A DNA stretch of 64,000 nt from Prorocentrum cordatum (GCA_963575745.1 CAUYUJ010019097.1:72020-136019), one strand, 5' to 3'. Positions 20,800 to 31,860 are shown, counted from the stretch's first letter. Numbers and translations are program-made. The notes: a model not told the origin generated them from the letters alone.

Positions 20800-21445
20800 C
20801 CGCAGCGGCTCCGAGACAGCCTGCAGGGCAGCCTTTTTTTTGCCGCAGCGGCTCCGAGAAGCCTGCAGCTAAGCGCGGGTTCGTCTGCGGGCGCCTCTGC
20901 CCCCCACAAACAAAAAATCTGCCCGAGGCCCCCGGTGACTTTTTTTCGGCCCGCCCTTTCAAGGCCCCACGGCCGGCTCTTGGGTCGAGAAAGAAGCGGA
21001 GCAGGAGGACGAGGACGTTGATCAAGACGAATAACAAGGAGGAGGAGGAGGAGGAGGAGGAGGAGGAGGAGGAGGAGGAGCAGGAGGGCGATGATGTTGA
21101 GCAGGGGAACAATGACGAAATGAGAGGCCTTCAGCGGCTCCGAAAACCCTGCAGCTCAGCGCGGTCTATTCTCGGAGCCGCTTCGGGCCTTTCATTCCGT
21201 CCTTGACCTCTTGCTCAACATCCTCGTCCTCCTGCTTCTCCTGCTCCTCTGGTTCCTCTTGATCACCTCCTCGTCGTCCCGCCCCTCCTCCTCCTCGATC
21301 CAAAAGCTGGCCGTTGGGCCTTGAGAGGGCGGCCCCACAAAAAAGCATCGGGCCTCGGGGTGGTATGTTTTTCCGGGGGGGGCAAGGGCGTCCGCAGACG
21401 AGCCCGCGCTGAGCTGCAGGCTTCTCGGAGCTGCTTCGGGCCTCT
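20800..21445. repeat. Large inverted duplication
   Basis: The left arm, about 20800-21110, contains GCGGCTCCGAGAAGCCTGCA, GGCCCGCCCTTTCAAGGCCC and a GGA-rich end. The right arm, about 21180-21440, contains the same words reversed (TGCAGGCTTCTCGGAGC, GGGCCTTGAGAGGGCGGCCC). The arms share their order of motifs over roughly 300 bp with moderate divergence. A hairpin-type duplication or two oppositely inserted copies of one repeat would explain it. Confidence 0.65.
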
Positions 21446-21479
21446 GTTTCCCTCCTTTCCTCTTGCTCTTCCTCTTGGA

Positions 21480-22910
21480 CTCTTTCCTCGCCCTTTGGGG
21501 CCCTTTTGGGGTCATCTTGAAGTCAGCTTGGGCCGTCTTGGGACCATCTTGTGGACATCTTGGGACGTCGGACAGCCGAAAAAGAAAACGCGCCACAATT
21601 ATTCAACAATTGAAGGGAACACAACCATTTGGGCATTTCGGGCTCTCCTGGAGGTCCTCTTGAAGACTTCCTAGACTGTCTAGGAAGCCCCTTGGATCCC
21701 CGTGGGCCCCTCTGGGGCTGTCTTGGGCCATCCTGGGGCTATGTCGAATCATATCGTTGCCATCTTGGGCGTTTTGGAGCCGTCTTGAAGGCCATCGTGG
21801 GCGCCTTGGAGTTCTCGTGGGCCGTCTTGGAGGCGCCCTGGGGGCCTCTTGGACCGTCTGGAGGCCGTCATGGGGCCGTATTGGAGGCCTCTGGGGCGCT
21901 CTTGGGGCCATCTTGGGGGCCTCTTGGGCGGCATTGGGCCGTCGGCAGGCCGAAAACGTCAAAATGCGTCAAGATCCCACGGGACATCAGCTGTCTTTGC
22001 CTCTTCGGGCCTTCCTGCAGGTCCCCTTGGAGGCTTCTTGGACTGCATTGGAAGCCTCTTGGGGGCCTTTGGGGCCGTCCTGGGCCATCTTGGAACGCCT
22101 CGGGTACATCTTGGGCCGTGTTGGAGACACATTGGGGCCGTCTTGGGCTCTCTTGGGGCAATCCTAGCCGCCTTGCAGGCATCTTGGTGACTATCTTGGG
22201 CAATTAAGGCCGTCTTGGTGGCGATGCGGGTCATACCTTCTGATCCTTCCGAGGGGCAGGCGGTCTGGGCCGAAGGCCACTGGGAAGTGTTCCAAAATAA
22301 CAAGAGCAGCAACATGTCTGGAACGCCGTCCACCCCTGTGGCAAGCACAGGGGGCGGCGGATCCAAGACGCCTACGGCGAATCACCGCCGCCCCCAGCCT
22401 TTTTGAGAAGCGCCTATGTGGCCAAACGTTGGGCCCCAGCTTGGCCAAGCTATCTGATTATGTATTCCCCCAGCCGCTCCGGAAACTCTTCGGGGAACAC
22501 TTGGGGGAGGCTGAGGGGGAGGATCAGAGGAGGAGAGGAGGAGGAGGAGGAGGAGGAGGAGGAGGAGGAGGAGGAGGAGGCCTCTTGGGAGTCTCTTGGG
22601 GCACTCGTGTGGGGCCTCCTGGGGGCTTCCCGGGGGCCTCTTGGAAGCCTCTTGGGGGCCTCCTGAGGCCTCTTGGGGGCGTCTTGGGGGCCTCTCCTTG
22701 GCCGTCTTAAAGCGTTCCTGGCCCGTCTGACGGGTCTGACGCCGTCGGAAGCCGTCTTGGGGGCCTCTCTGAATCGATGTGTGGTCCTCTTGAGGCGCTT
22801 CAGGGCCGTCTTGGAGGCCATCTTGGGCGTCTTAGAGGCCTCTTGGGGCCGTATTTGGGGCCTCCTGGGCCGTCGTGGGGCCATCTTGGAAGCCTCCTGG
22901 GCGCACTGGG
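21480..22910. repeat. GGCCnTCTTGG degenerate arrays
   Basis: Runs of GGGCCATCTTGG / GGGGCCTCTTGG words at irregular 11-18 bp spacing fill about 21480-22220 and 22590-22910, with a (GGA)n tract at 22525-22580 and further GGA at 22915-22985. The same word family, in either orientation, recurs near 0.2, 3.5, 18.5, 20.3, 32, 48, 54.5, 59.7 and 61.2 kb. The segment 22220-22500 shows no gene. Confidence 0.75.
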
Positions 22911-23189
22911 GGCGAGGAGGAGGAGGAGGAGGAGGAGGAGGAGGTTGAGGAGGAGGAGGAGGGGGAAGAGGAGGAAGAGGAAGAAAAGGACTGGGAAAAG
23001 CAGGGAAACAGAGAGTAGGACAAGAAACAGGAAGGAGGACCAGGAGAAGGGGGCAGGGGGTAGGAGCGAGGAGACACAGTCGGACAACGAGAGACGAAGT
23101 TGGAGCAACCCCCACCCCCCAGAGTCTGGGGGCGCCCCAGAGTCTGAACAGCACCTTGTTCAGACATATACATATATATAGATATAGAT

Positions 23190-23784
23190 ATAGCATGTTG
23201 TGTTCATATTTGTGGTGCCCCATGAGAGCCCTGCAGGTGTCCAACTGGAGGCCACATGGGTTCCCCTCGGGATCCGTGATCATACATGTGTAGACGTTTT
23301 CGCATGTGGCTTCTAGACTATGTGCTGATGGAAAGAATATGCACCATGTATCATGAAATGTGAACGCAACTGCTCTCAAGATCGAGGAGTCGATGCGAGT
23401 AAACTCGTGGAGCGGGTCGGAGTTGGGGTCAAATAGGGCCCTCCATGAAGACCCCGCAGCTTCCCACACCTCGAAAAAGCTCTCGGTCCCACTTGCGCCC
23501 TCGTAGAGGCACAGGCTGCGATGAAACTCTTTTGCCCAAGGATTCGAGTCGGTGCGGAGCTGCCCGTCTGGCAACAGCGTCGGTCGTTCCTTCTGTAAAT
23601 GACCGAAGATCGCCGCGATGGTTTGGCTGTGGGCGTGGCGGTGGATGAGCATGGCTTGAAGCCGCCGAATCCTGCGCACCGCCAATTCCCCCCGAGCAGG
23701 GAGGATGCGACATCTGTAGAGCACCTCTGAATTGCGAAGTGAGCGAACTTGTGGCCCGTCGTGGGAAGTGGCAGCACCTCGCAT
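23190..23784 (-). pseudogene. LINE ORF2 fragment (C-terminal domain, truncated)
   Basis: About 198 open codons on the minus strand. RRIRRLQAMLIHRHAHSQTI, then LRTDSNPWAKEFHRSLCLYE and EAAGSSWRALFD, resemble the helical region after the RT in dinoflagellate LINEs. A zinc-finger-like end follows: CMITDPEGNPCGLQLDTC then ALMGHHKYEH. Homology is judged from memory of family architecture, not a search. No endonuclease or RT precedes it, so it is a 5'-truncated or recombined remnant on a different lineage from the 6-12.5 kb LINE. A (TA)n tract follows the stop. Confidence 0.5.
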
Positions 23785-24179
23785 TAGAGCTCGTGGGAGT
23801 TTTAGGAGGAGGAGGAGGGGGAGGAGGAGCAGGACGGGAGTCGCAGGCGTCCTTCAGGACGGGCGCGACCTCGCCGATACTCTTGTGCGGCGCCCGGTCC
23901 TCGGCGCGAGACAGACCGCCAGGTGCGCGCGCAGAGGCGGCCCCCTCCCCCGATCCTGCCTGATCCTTCTTCGTCAGCCCCCTGGTCCTGCTGTCCCCGC
24001 TGCTGCTGTCAGCCTCCTGCTCCTGCTAGCCCCCCATTTGGGGATGCCAACAAAAGTGCCGATACCTCTACTCCCAGGACCTCTCCCCAGGTGCGTTCTG
24101 AACATAATTTAGAAGCGAATCCAGCGGTGGCGCAAATGTAGCGGTAGCAGTATCATTCGTGGCAACTCATGGGGGCCTC

Positions 24180-24335
24180 CCATACCATCTTGTCGGCTCT
24201 TGCGAATCGACATTAATCGATGCTAGTCAACGCTAAATCGACGCCAGTCGACGCGAATCAACGCTGAACGACCCTAAATCGGCGCTATCCCATCGACTCC
24301 CAAACGCCAGTCCACGCTAATCGACGCTGGAGACG
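24180..24335. repeat. ~14-bp tandem repeat (AATCGACGCTAGTC-like)
   Basis: Degenerate tandem repeat built from words such as ATCGACGCTA and GTCGACGC. No coding meaning. Confidence 0.7.
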
Positions 24336-24399
24336 GAATTAAGAGGGTATACCGGGCTCCCATGATTTGCCACCGAAGTGTCATGCTTGGTCCTCCATC

Positions 24400-24620
24400 C
24401 TGCTTAAGCCTCGTGTTCCTGCTGCCACGCCTCCTGCTGTCTCCCGCATCCCCCCCCCAGCTCCGCCCGCTCCCGTCGTCCAACGATGATTGTTTTGACT
24501 GTTTTAGAACAGTCCTCCTGCAGAGGGACATGCCCGACTCAACGGTGGCGGTCTCGCGCGTGACCCTCCAGCGTAAGCCTCGTGTTCCCGCTGCCACGCT
24601 TCCTGCTGTCTGCCCCCCTC
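24400..24620. repeat. Direct repeat pair enclosing a partial family C element
   Basis: A word of about 45 bp (TAAGCCTCGTGTTCCTGCTG, then CCACGCCTCCTGCTG) occurs near 24404 and again near 24571. Between them, 24484-24538 matches the right half of family C (ending GGGACATGCCCGAC). The left half is missing, so this is a deletion derivative. Confidence 0.5.
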
Positions 24621-24819
24621 CGCCCCTCCAGCTCCACCTGCTCCCGCTCCTCCTCTCTTGGAGGCCCCTGCGGCTGTTGCCCGTGCCCCCGTGATGCAGC
24701 TTGCAGCCTCTCCCCCCATCAACCTGCACCCTCACTCAGACATTCTGCGTCCATGTGGTGTCAACTGCCCTTTCCTTAGCGACCTCCTGGATGGGGTCGG
24801 AGCACATGGGAACGGAGGA

Positions 24820-24990
24820 TCGCGCCGCATTGCCGATACATCGGCAATGCATCCGTGATGCATCGGCGATGCATCAGCGATGCACCAACGATGCATCGTC
24901 GCCGTCGGCGGTGCATTGGCGACGTCGGCGTGAAGCAAATCGGGCTCCACGTCGAGCCGCGTCGGCGATGCATCGGCGATGCGGCGCGAT
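24820..24990. repeat. ~11-bp repeat (CGGCGATGCAT)n
   Basis: Tandem and locally inverted copies of GATGCATCGGC. Short repeated words, no gene. Confidence 0.75.
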
Positions 24991-24999
24991 CATCCGACC

Positions 25000-25626
25000 C
25001 CATCTACTCGGACCCCACCTGGGAGGCATAGATTCCTGCATGTCCCCCTGCATCCAGAGGCTTCGAGGCCAGGGTAACTGTATGAGAACGCGCCTGGGGA
25101 CAATCTGTCCGAGACTGTGGACTGCGACAGACCGCTGCCCGCGCTGCTGCTCTGCGTTGCTGTGTCAACGCGGAGCGTCGCACTGTGCCCGTGCACCAGC
25201 AGTCGCCAGTTGCAACTCCACTCCAACCACACAGCAGAGCCAATCCAAGCCTTCACGCATTATGCAAGTTCGGCGCCTCATGGTTCTGAAAAAAGAAATG
25301 TTCGAACAGAACCGTCAGAGAGGCCTCACGTAAGCGTGCTGCGAATCACTGCGAACTATTTTTTCATGTGTGGCGGATTGCAACTGGTGAAAATTCGATG
25401 TCCGCTACCGGGCTGGACTGTAACTACTGAATGAAAGAGCTCTACGGCGTGCCAGGCAGCCCAACACGGGTCCTGCGTAACCGCGCATGTATCGCGCAAT
25501 CGATCAGCATCTGGCGCTGGGGTGCATGCCCTGCCAGCCGCCACTCGCTCGTGCCCGGTTCTGCCCAGGGCCACGACGCCACGGACCTGCTCGCGTTGTC
25601 CCGTGGCCCCCCCGAGGCCGCGCTCC
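25000..25626. other. No feature recognised; downstream flank of the Cys-rich gene
   Basis: No reading frame here shows a family motif. The last part, on the minus strand just downstream of the stop at 25627, would hold the 3' UTR of the Cys-rich gene. No AATAAA-type signal is expected in dinoflagellates and none was identified. Confidence 0.3.
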
Positions 25627-26420
25627 TCAGTCGACGAGCACCCGGTAGCCGGCCGGCTGGGCCGCCACCCTCGATGCCCGGCGGCGCAGCGCCCAGGCAC
25701 CGGCAGCGCAGAGGAGCGCGGCTGCCCCGCAGAGCCACGAGGCCGCGACTGCGACGTTCTGGGCGGCCATGCGCTCGGAGTGCTCCTGTGAATGGGGCCC
25801 TGGGACACATATATGATAAATAGACACAAGTAGCCGGACTCCACTCCAAGTACTTTCACATATTTTCTGGGTTTTCGTCTCCCCCCCTACTTTCCAAAGC
25901 TTCCCATATTTTCTGGGGAATCGACGATGAATTGTGTCTGTGTGTTTTTCCCCTCCTGATCCTGGTGCTCCATCAGCAGCTGGATCTCCTCCGTGGTGGC
26001 ATTGCGGGCGATGGCCTCGGCGAGCGCGGCCGTGGCCGGGACGCACGAGTGCTTGCCGTCGTCATCGGTCTCGACAGCGTAGCCCCACTTGCACATGCAC
26101 AGGCCCTTCTCGCAGAACGACGTCGTGAGGCCTGCGCTGTAGCACACGCGGGTGAGGTGGCACGTGGCGTCGGGCACGCGGGCCACGCAGTACCGCGACT
26201 GGACGTGAGTGGTGCTGGCCGGGTACCTGCAGTAGCCGTCGTTGCAGTAGCAGCTGCCGAGCGTGCAGTGGGTCGGCCCGCGGCTCGCGGAGCACCCGAA
26301 AATCTTGCAGCTGCCGACCGAGCCGGTGTTCATGGCCGAAGGGCAGTCCGAGAAGAGGCCCTGCCCCGAAGCGCGGCCCAGGAGGCACAGGCCAACGCAG
26401 CTCGCGAAGAGGTTCGCCAT
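25627..26420 (-). CDS. Cys-rich EGF-like membrane-anchored protein (two exons)
   Basis: Exon 1 is 26420-25956 (155 codons) and exon 2 is 25785-25627 (52 codons plus stop), giving 207 residues. Residues 1-20 form a signal peptide (MANLFASCVGLCLLGRASG). The ectodomain has 14 Cys between 26 and 126, including CTLGSCYCNDGYC and CEKGLCMCKWGY, which resemble EGF-like half-modules. There is a possible N-glycan site at NAT (140-142). Exon 2 adds a hydrophobic helix (about 166-187, AVAASWLCGAAALL) followed by RRR, a type I membrane anchor. The frame is continuous when the intron is removed at CAG|GAG. ATG was chosen because the signal peptide starts there. Function is unknown; a surface or secreted binding role is inferred. 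An SL relic lies 76 nt upstream. Confidence 0.75.
25786..25955 (-). mobile_element. Introner-type intron, copy A (GA-AG)
   Basis: 170-nt intron. Exon...CAG|GAGGGGAAAAACAC starts it and TTCACAG|GAG...exon ends it, so the donor is GA and CAGGAG is repeated at both junctions. A GA donor is unusual in general but known in dinoflagellates. Copy B at 41168-41314 aligns from exactly this donor to exactly this acceptor, so element ends and intron ends coincide. Internal landmarks are ATCGTCGAT, AAAATATGGGAA and GTGTCCCAGGGCC. Without its removal the protein would stop at 25887 and lose its anchor. Confidence 0.8.
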
Positions 26421-26496
26421 TGATGATCCGGTGGGGGGTGGGGCACGAGGGAGCGGATGAACTCTCACCCGCAAGACAAATTCTGACGCCTCACTG

Positions 26497-26518
26497 CTTG
26501 AGGCAAAATGGCTACGGA
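26497..26518 (-). other. Relic spliced leader upstream of the Cys-rich gene
   Basis: On the minus strand it matches the SL at 21 of 22 positions, the one change being at 26503 (GGCTCAAG is read GCCTCAAG). It is preceded directly by ...GTCGCAG, an AG that could accept a new SL. It lies 76 nt 5' of the ATG. It marks the gene as a copy made from mRNA. Confidence 0.9.
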
Positions 26519-26599
26519 CTGCGACATCTTTGCGCAAACGGACGGGTCTGGCCACGACGCCGCAGACAAGGTTTGCCCAAATCGGTCTCCGCACGCACA

Positions 26600-27660
26600 C
26601 ACACACACACACACTCACTCACACTCACAAACATACTCTAGATGCGAGAAGAGAGAAATGGGAACTCACATCTCGGGACGTGTGAGAGAGGAAAAGGATG
26701 GAACGGAGAAGATGCAGCAAAGCGCAGGCGGCAGCATCCGCGAAAATGGCGGAGGGTCTGACGAGGCGCACTTGGACCGCAGTCTCCCCCGCGCGTGTGC
26801 CGATGTGCTCGCGAGCGCGACGGCTGTGGCGTGCTGGCGCCTGGGGCTCGTGAGGACTGAGCCGCGCACCCACGTGGTCGACACTGCGGCTCGCATGGTC
26901 CGCAGAAGGGCCTGCAGGGCCCTGATGCTCGCGGCTGAGGCTGACCAGCTGCGTGGAACTCGATGCCTGGGGCCGCGTCGGCCCCCTCGCTCTGCTGCCG
27001 CCGCTGCCTGCGCCAGCCTCGTCGCACGAGCTGCAGCAGCGTGGATCTGAGCGGTGGGTCTGCGCCAGCTGCCTGTGCCTGGTCGGCCAGGGCCAGCTCC
27101 TCTGCTTGGCGGCCACCGTACGTATGTTCATGTGCAGGCCCTCCGCCGTCGGAGGAGGGACGACGGTCGAGGCGCGGGGCGGGTCTCCCGTGCCTGTGGC
27201 CGCGGGTGTGCTGCAGAAGCGCGGGAGAGGAGCCCTGGACCTCCACCCCTCTCCTGTCCTGCATGCCGTCCGTGTTTGTCGCATAACATGTTGTGCCAAG
27301 CGTGGTTTCGATACCTCGATCGCGAACGGGGGGCGATGCGCGCTTTCTTCGCCTGCCGTGTCGAAGTGCGAATCGATCCCAGTCGGATTCGGAGGGGCTT
27401 GCCATCCTCGTCGGGAAGGCCCGCCCCGAGGCACCTCCGTGTCCAGGAAGCCCTTCTCGCCGCTGCCGCAAACTGCGAGCAGGCGACGGAGACTGCTGCC
27501 GAAACTCTCGAACCGAGCCCGACCCTGCACCACTCCCCAGGAGGGCCGCGCAGCTAGGGCGGCGGGAGCGAAGGCAACGCTGGGGCTTCGGTGCCTGCGT
27601 GGTGTTTGTTCCCCCGTCTGGGGTGCGTGGTCCGACTGGGCCTCTGGTTAAACAAATTGT
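26600..27660. other. Unassigned region, possible LINE 3' remnant
   Basis: An (AC)n tract lies at about 26597-26625. On the plus strand near 27030-27130 a frame reads HELQQRGSERWVCASCLCLV followed by a basic stretch. Its Cys spacing recalls the zinc ribbon at the C-terminus of dinoflagellate LINE ORF2. No RT or RNase H motif accompanies it, so the assignment is weak. Long open frames on the minus strand look like shadows. Confidence 0.2.
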
Positions 27661-28040
27661 TCCTAAACGTTCCTCCTCCTCCTCCTCCTCCTCCTCCTCC
27701 CAACATCAGCCTTGCCCTCCTCCTCCCCCATCATTGGGCCGCTGGGTGAAAGTCGGACGGCCGACGACGCCCACGAGCAGGCGTGGAGCCGGGCGGTTGC
27801 GTCTCACCGCTTTCGGCGGCGAGCGAGGGGGGGAAGTGACAAGGCGAAGGCCTTCTCAGCAGGCCCGGGGGTCCCCCAGCCTGCTGAGAAGATGGCTTAG
27901 CCTTCCCCGAAGACAGCCAAAACTTCTGAGAAGATGCCAGGGTTTCCGAGAAGTCCCGCCGCCTTCTGAGAAGGCCTCCTCCCCCTCCTCCTCCTCCTTC
28001 TCATTTCCCACCCCTCGCTCGCCGCCGATCCCCGGCATTC
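27661..28040. repeat. (TCC)n and dispersed TTCTGAGAAGG repeat, copy 2
   Basis: A TCC array at 27667-27700, then from about 27842 the words GAAGGCCTTCTCAGCAGG, CTTCTGAGAAGATG and CGCCTTCTGAGAAGG, ending in CTCGCTCGCCGCCGA as at 2036. A (TC)n tract follows at 28078-28100. The layout matches copy 1. Confidence 0.6.
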
Positions 28041-28545
28041 CTTCATCGCCACCCTGCATTGCCTGCCCGACCTCCTCTCGCTCTCTCTCTCTCTCTCTAT
28101 CGCCTTCCCTCCGACGCCCTCGCACAGCCTTGGCAGGACACACGTCCTGCTCTGGGAGCGCGGACGCTCAGACGCTCAGACGTCGAAGAGATCGACTATG
28201 AGCAGCTTGGGGGGGCATCGGCAGCCAGGCGCGCAGGGCCAGAGCGCGGTGGAGCGCTGAGACGCACCAGTGACGACAAGAAAAGAAACTTGTCAAGGTC
28301 CGCGCTGGTTTCTTTGATCGGCGCCGGGCCGCGCCGCCAGGGGGATTCAAAACAACACGAGGTGCATGTGCGGTCTGTGCGGACCTCCGACCACCTGCTA
28401 CGTGTACGACGGCAGTAAGAGGCGGGCGGAGATCGGATTGGAATCAGAGCTTGGCGCACGTGGGACACCGTGGGACAAGTAGCCCAGGATGCGCAGCTCT
28501 GTGTCGCGGTCATGGCACAGAGGTGCAAAGAGCCCCCTAGAGTTA

Positions 28546-28699
28546 GGTCGGGCATGCCCCCCAACAGGGGGATTTTGGGCGAACAAATAAAACACATACT
28601 CGAAAAATACCCCAACGTGGTCAAGCATACTAGGAAAATCGTCCCCTGACTATGTCTTGACCACTTTTGGAGATTCCTCCTGTAGAGGGGCGTGCCCGA
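28546..28699. mobile_element. TIR element family C, copy C1
   Basis: 154 bp starting GTCGGGCATGCCCC...ACAGGGGG and ending CTCCTGTAGAGGGGCGTGC then CCGAC. The ends are inverted copies over about 24 bp with two or three differences. GGGCGAACAAATAAA is shared with copy C2. The left flank ends in TTAG. No ORF. Confidence 0.75.
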
Positions 28700-30625
28700 C
28701 TTCACCCTGGAGCCCGGAGGCCCACGAGGCGCCCCGAGGGAGCCCCAGAAGACCTCCAAGAGGGCCCCAAGGCGTCCCCAGAGGCCACAACAAGCGAATC
28801 TTCTCTCACTGGTTCATCCCCTTCAAACCCATTGTCCCTTTTCCACTCCACCCTCTTATATCCACCATCATCTTCATTCGACACGTCCTCCTCGTCAGAC
28901 CATCATCGTTTATATGTTTTTCTTCTCCTCCGTCTCCTCTTCTGGCTTTTCCTGTTCGTGTCCTCGTACTTCCCTCTCCTATTTCGTCGGCCCAAAACTT
29001 CCGGAGACGGCCCGAGAACGCCCCCATAGCCCCCATCACATTTCACAGGGTAGACGAGGATGAGGCAAATATTGATTCTGTCCGACGAGACCTCATGAAC
29101 CCCGCAGCAAGCCCTTCGAACCCGCGGACCCGGCATGTCAAGGCGAGCGAAAACAGGTGACTTGATTCCCTCCTCTCTCCTCCCCAGGTGTCCCACAAGA
29201 GTATCACCCAAAGGAAACGCGAAGACGCCCTCCAAAATATCCAAATCGACTCAAGGAACAACCAAAACGGCCAGGAAGGGCCCCAACCCCCAAGACAACA
29301 ACAAAAACAAGTTCGACACGTCCCGGAGCCCGCCCACAAACCATGGCATCCATAAGCCCGAATTTCCCCCTCAGAGTCCCCAGGACGCCCCGCAGAAGCG
29401 CCCAGAGAACTCCAAGACACCCCCAAGAAACCCCAGACCAGAACCCAACCCTCTTCTAAAATGCCTTGACGTCGTCGTCCTCCTTCTCCTCCTCCTCCTC
29501 CTCCTCCTCCTCCTCTTCCTCCTTCTCCTCCCACTCCTGCACCTCATTCTTATCATTGACGTTCTCATGCTTTGACCTTGCCTTGTCTTGTCATCGACGC
29601 TATCCTCCTTATTGTCATCGACATCCTCCTCGTTCTTTTCATATGACTTTCTTAAGGGTCGGTGAAATTGCACAAGCCCCTTGAATATCCGACTTCGTGG
29701 GATTTGTCGGGGGGCCACTTCCTTCTTTCGGCTCAAGTTTAAAGACATACAATTGGACGTGCGAATCTTTCCCCGGGGGTGTTTATCCGAATTCTCCTTC
29801 TAATCCAAACGACCAATTCGCTTTGTTGTCCGGGAAAGGGGGTCAGGGACGGGGGAGGGAAACCGCCTGCGATTGCACACGTTGTGACAGCACCGGACCC
29901 CAGGTGGCAAAAAGCCTTTTTGGCCGCAGGACGCAGGTGGGTGGCAGAGACACACACTCACACACAAATGCAGCACGGTGCGCACGCAATGCGCACATTC
30001 GGCGCAGCGAAGGGCACTGTCCGTGAACACGGAGAGGGCATCGATGTAGGCCGCGGGAATGCCCTTGTCGCCCGTTCCGCCTCCGCTTGCGCGCGAGGGA
30101 CGCGGGGAGGAAACAAGGAGGGGAGTGAGAAGTAGGGGGAGGATGAGGATGGGACACGGGGGAGGGGACGATAAGGGAGGAGAAGGCGGAGAGGGAACGA
30201 GGATGGGGAGGGACGAGGAGAAAGGGCGGCGAGGGGGGCGGGGAAACATTGTTGTCCTTGTCCCTCTCTCGCTCTCTTTCTTCAACCCTCTCTCTCTCTC
30301 TGTCTCTATATAAAACATATATGCGTATGAACAAATAAAAAACACATGATGACACGAAACGTATCGGAGGTGAGGGGGTAATCGAAGTGGAACGGAGAGC
30401 CCCCCTATCAGGAAATCGGTTTCGGTTTCGTGTTCGTGCGTGCCGTGCGTGCGGGCGAAGCGACGTTGCGTGGGCGGGCGAGAAGGAAGTCTCCTGTACC
30501 TGAGGCGCGGCCGGACCAGAAGTCTCCCTTCCGGCAACCGGTGCCCCGCAGTGTCCCGCCAGTGTCCCGCTCGGGGGCCAGTGGCGCGAGGTGTCCCGCC
30601 GGTGTCCCGCCGGTGTCCCGTCGGT
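28700..30625. other. Anonymous stretch with (TCC)n
   Basis: No gene is recognised. A TCC array lies at about 29488-29540, short (AC)n words near 29950, a GGA-rich tract at 30110-30240 and a (TC)n/(TATA) tract at 30270-30320. Confidence 0.4.
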
Positions 30626-30629
30626 GTCC

Positions 30630-30630
30630 C

Positions 30631-30684
<54 letters not shown>

Positions 30685-30767
30685 CATGATGATGATCATG
30701 ATGTTGATGATGTTGACGATGATGATGATGCTGATGATAGTGATGGTGGTCGTGACGCTTGTGTCCC

Positions 30768-30801
<34 letters not shown>

Positions 30802-31560
30802 TTGACGATGATTATGGTGATGATGGTGATGGTGCTGATGATGATGGTGCCCCATTGATAATGTTGATGATGATGGTGCCCGGATGATGAAAATGATGAC
30901 GATGTTGATGTTCATGATGATGTTGGTGATGATGGTATGATCGGATGATGATGAGGATGATGATGATGGTGTCCCGATGATGATGATGAGGAGATTGAGG
31001 GTGATGCTGCTGATGATGAGGATGATGATAATGATGGTGTCCCGGTAATGATGAGGATAATGATGATGATGATGACGATGATGGTGTCCCGATGATTATG
31101 GTACTGATGATGTTGATGATGAGGATGACGTGATGATGGTGATGTTGATGATGGTGGCCCGATGATGGTGATGATGCTGCTTATGTTGTTGATGATGATG
31201 GTGTCCCGATGATGGTGATGATGATGGGAATGATGATGGCGACGATGATGATGGTGTTCCGATGATGATGATGATGGTGATTTTGATTTTGTTCATGATC
31301 ATGATGATGGGATGAGGATGATGATGGTGGGGTTCCGATTATGATGATGGTGTCCCCACGATGATGGTGTTGATGATGATGATGATGATGATGGCGACGA
31401 CGGTGGTGTCCCCATGATGATGATGGTGATGATGGTGATGTTGATGGTGGTGGTGATGAGGTGGTGATGATGGTGTCCCGATGATGCTGACGATGATGAT
31501 GTTGATGACGTTGATGACGATGATGCTGTTGATGATGATGATGATGGCGTTGGTTGTGAT
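30630..31560. repeat. (GAT)n arrays with GGTGTCCCGATGAT spacers
   Basis: More than 900 bp of GAT trinucleotides, interrupted at intervals by GTGTCCCGATGATG, which seems to be the remnant of a higher-order unit that begins as GGTGTCCCGCC repeats at 30540-30630. Poly-Met/Asp/Ile/His frames are artefacts of the array. Confidence 0.9.
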
Positions 31561-31564
31561 ATCG

Positions 31565-31860
31565 ATTGTGATATGGATGATGAGATCGATAGTTAGACCG
31601 AATGTGAGATCGACTGTGAGATCGAAAGTGAGATCGATAGTGAGATCGATCGTCAGATAGATTGTGAGATCGATCGAATGAAATAGATCGAGTGCGATCG
31701 ATTGTGATATCGATCGAGTGAGATCGATCGAGCGAGACCGATAGTGAGATTGATAGTGAGACCGATCGAGTGAGACGTTGGTTCCTCCCCCCCGAACCTC
31801 CTTATCACCCGAAGGGTGGTCATATATATATATATATATATTTATATATATGTACGTACA
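31565..31860. repeat. ~14-bp GAGATCGATNGT array and (TA)n
   Basis: Tandem GTGAGATCGATAGTGAGA words from 31565 to 31775, then a short (TA)n tract at 31821-31853. No coding meaning. Confidence 0.85.

Noticed and set aside
29716-29737. Possible SL relic ending CGGCTCAAG on the plus strand
   Set aside because: About 11 matches in 17 positions, with no gene downstream; expected by chance.
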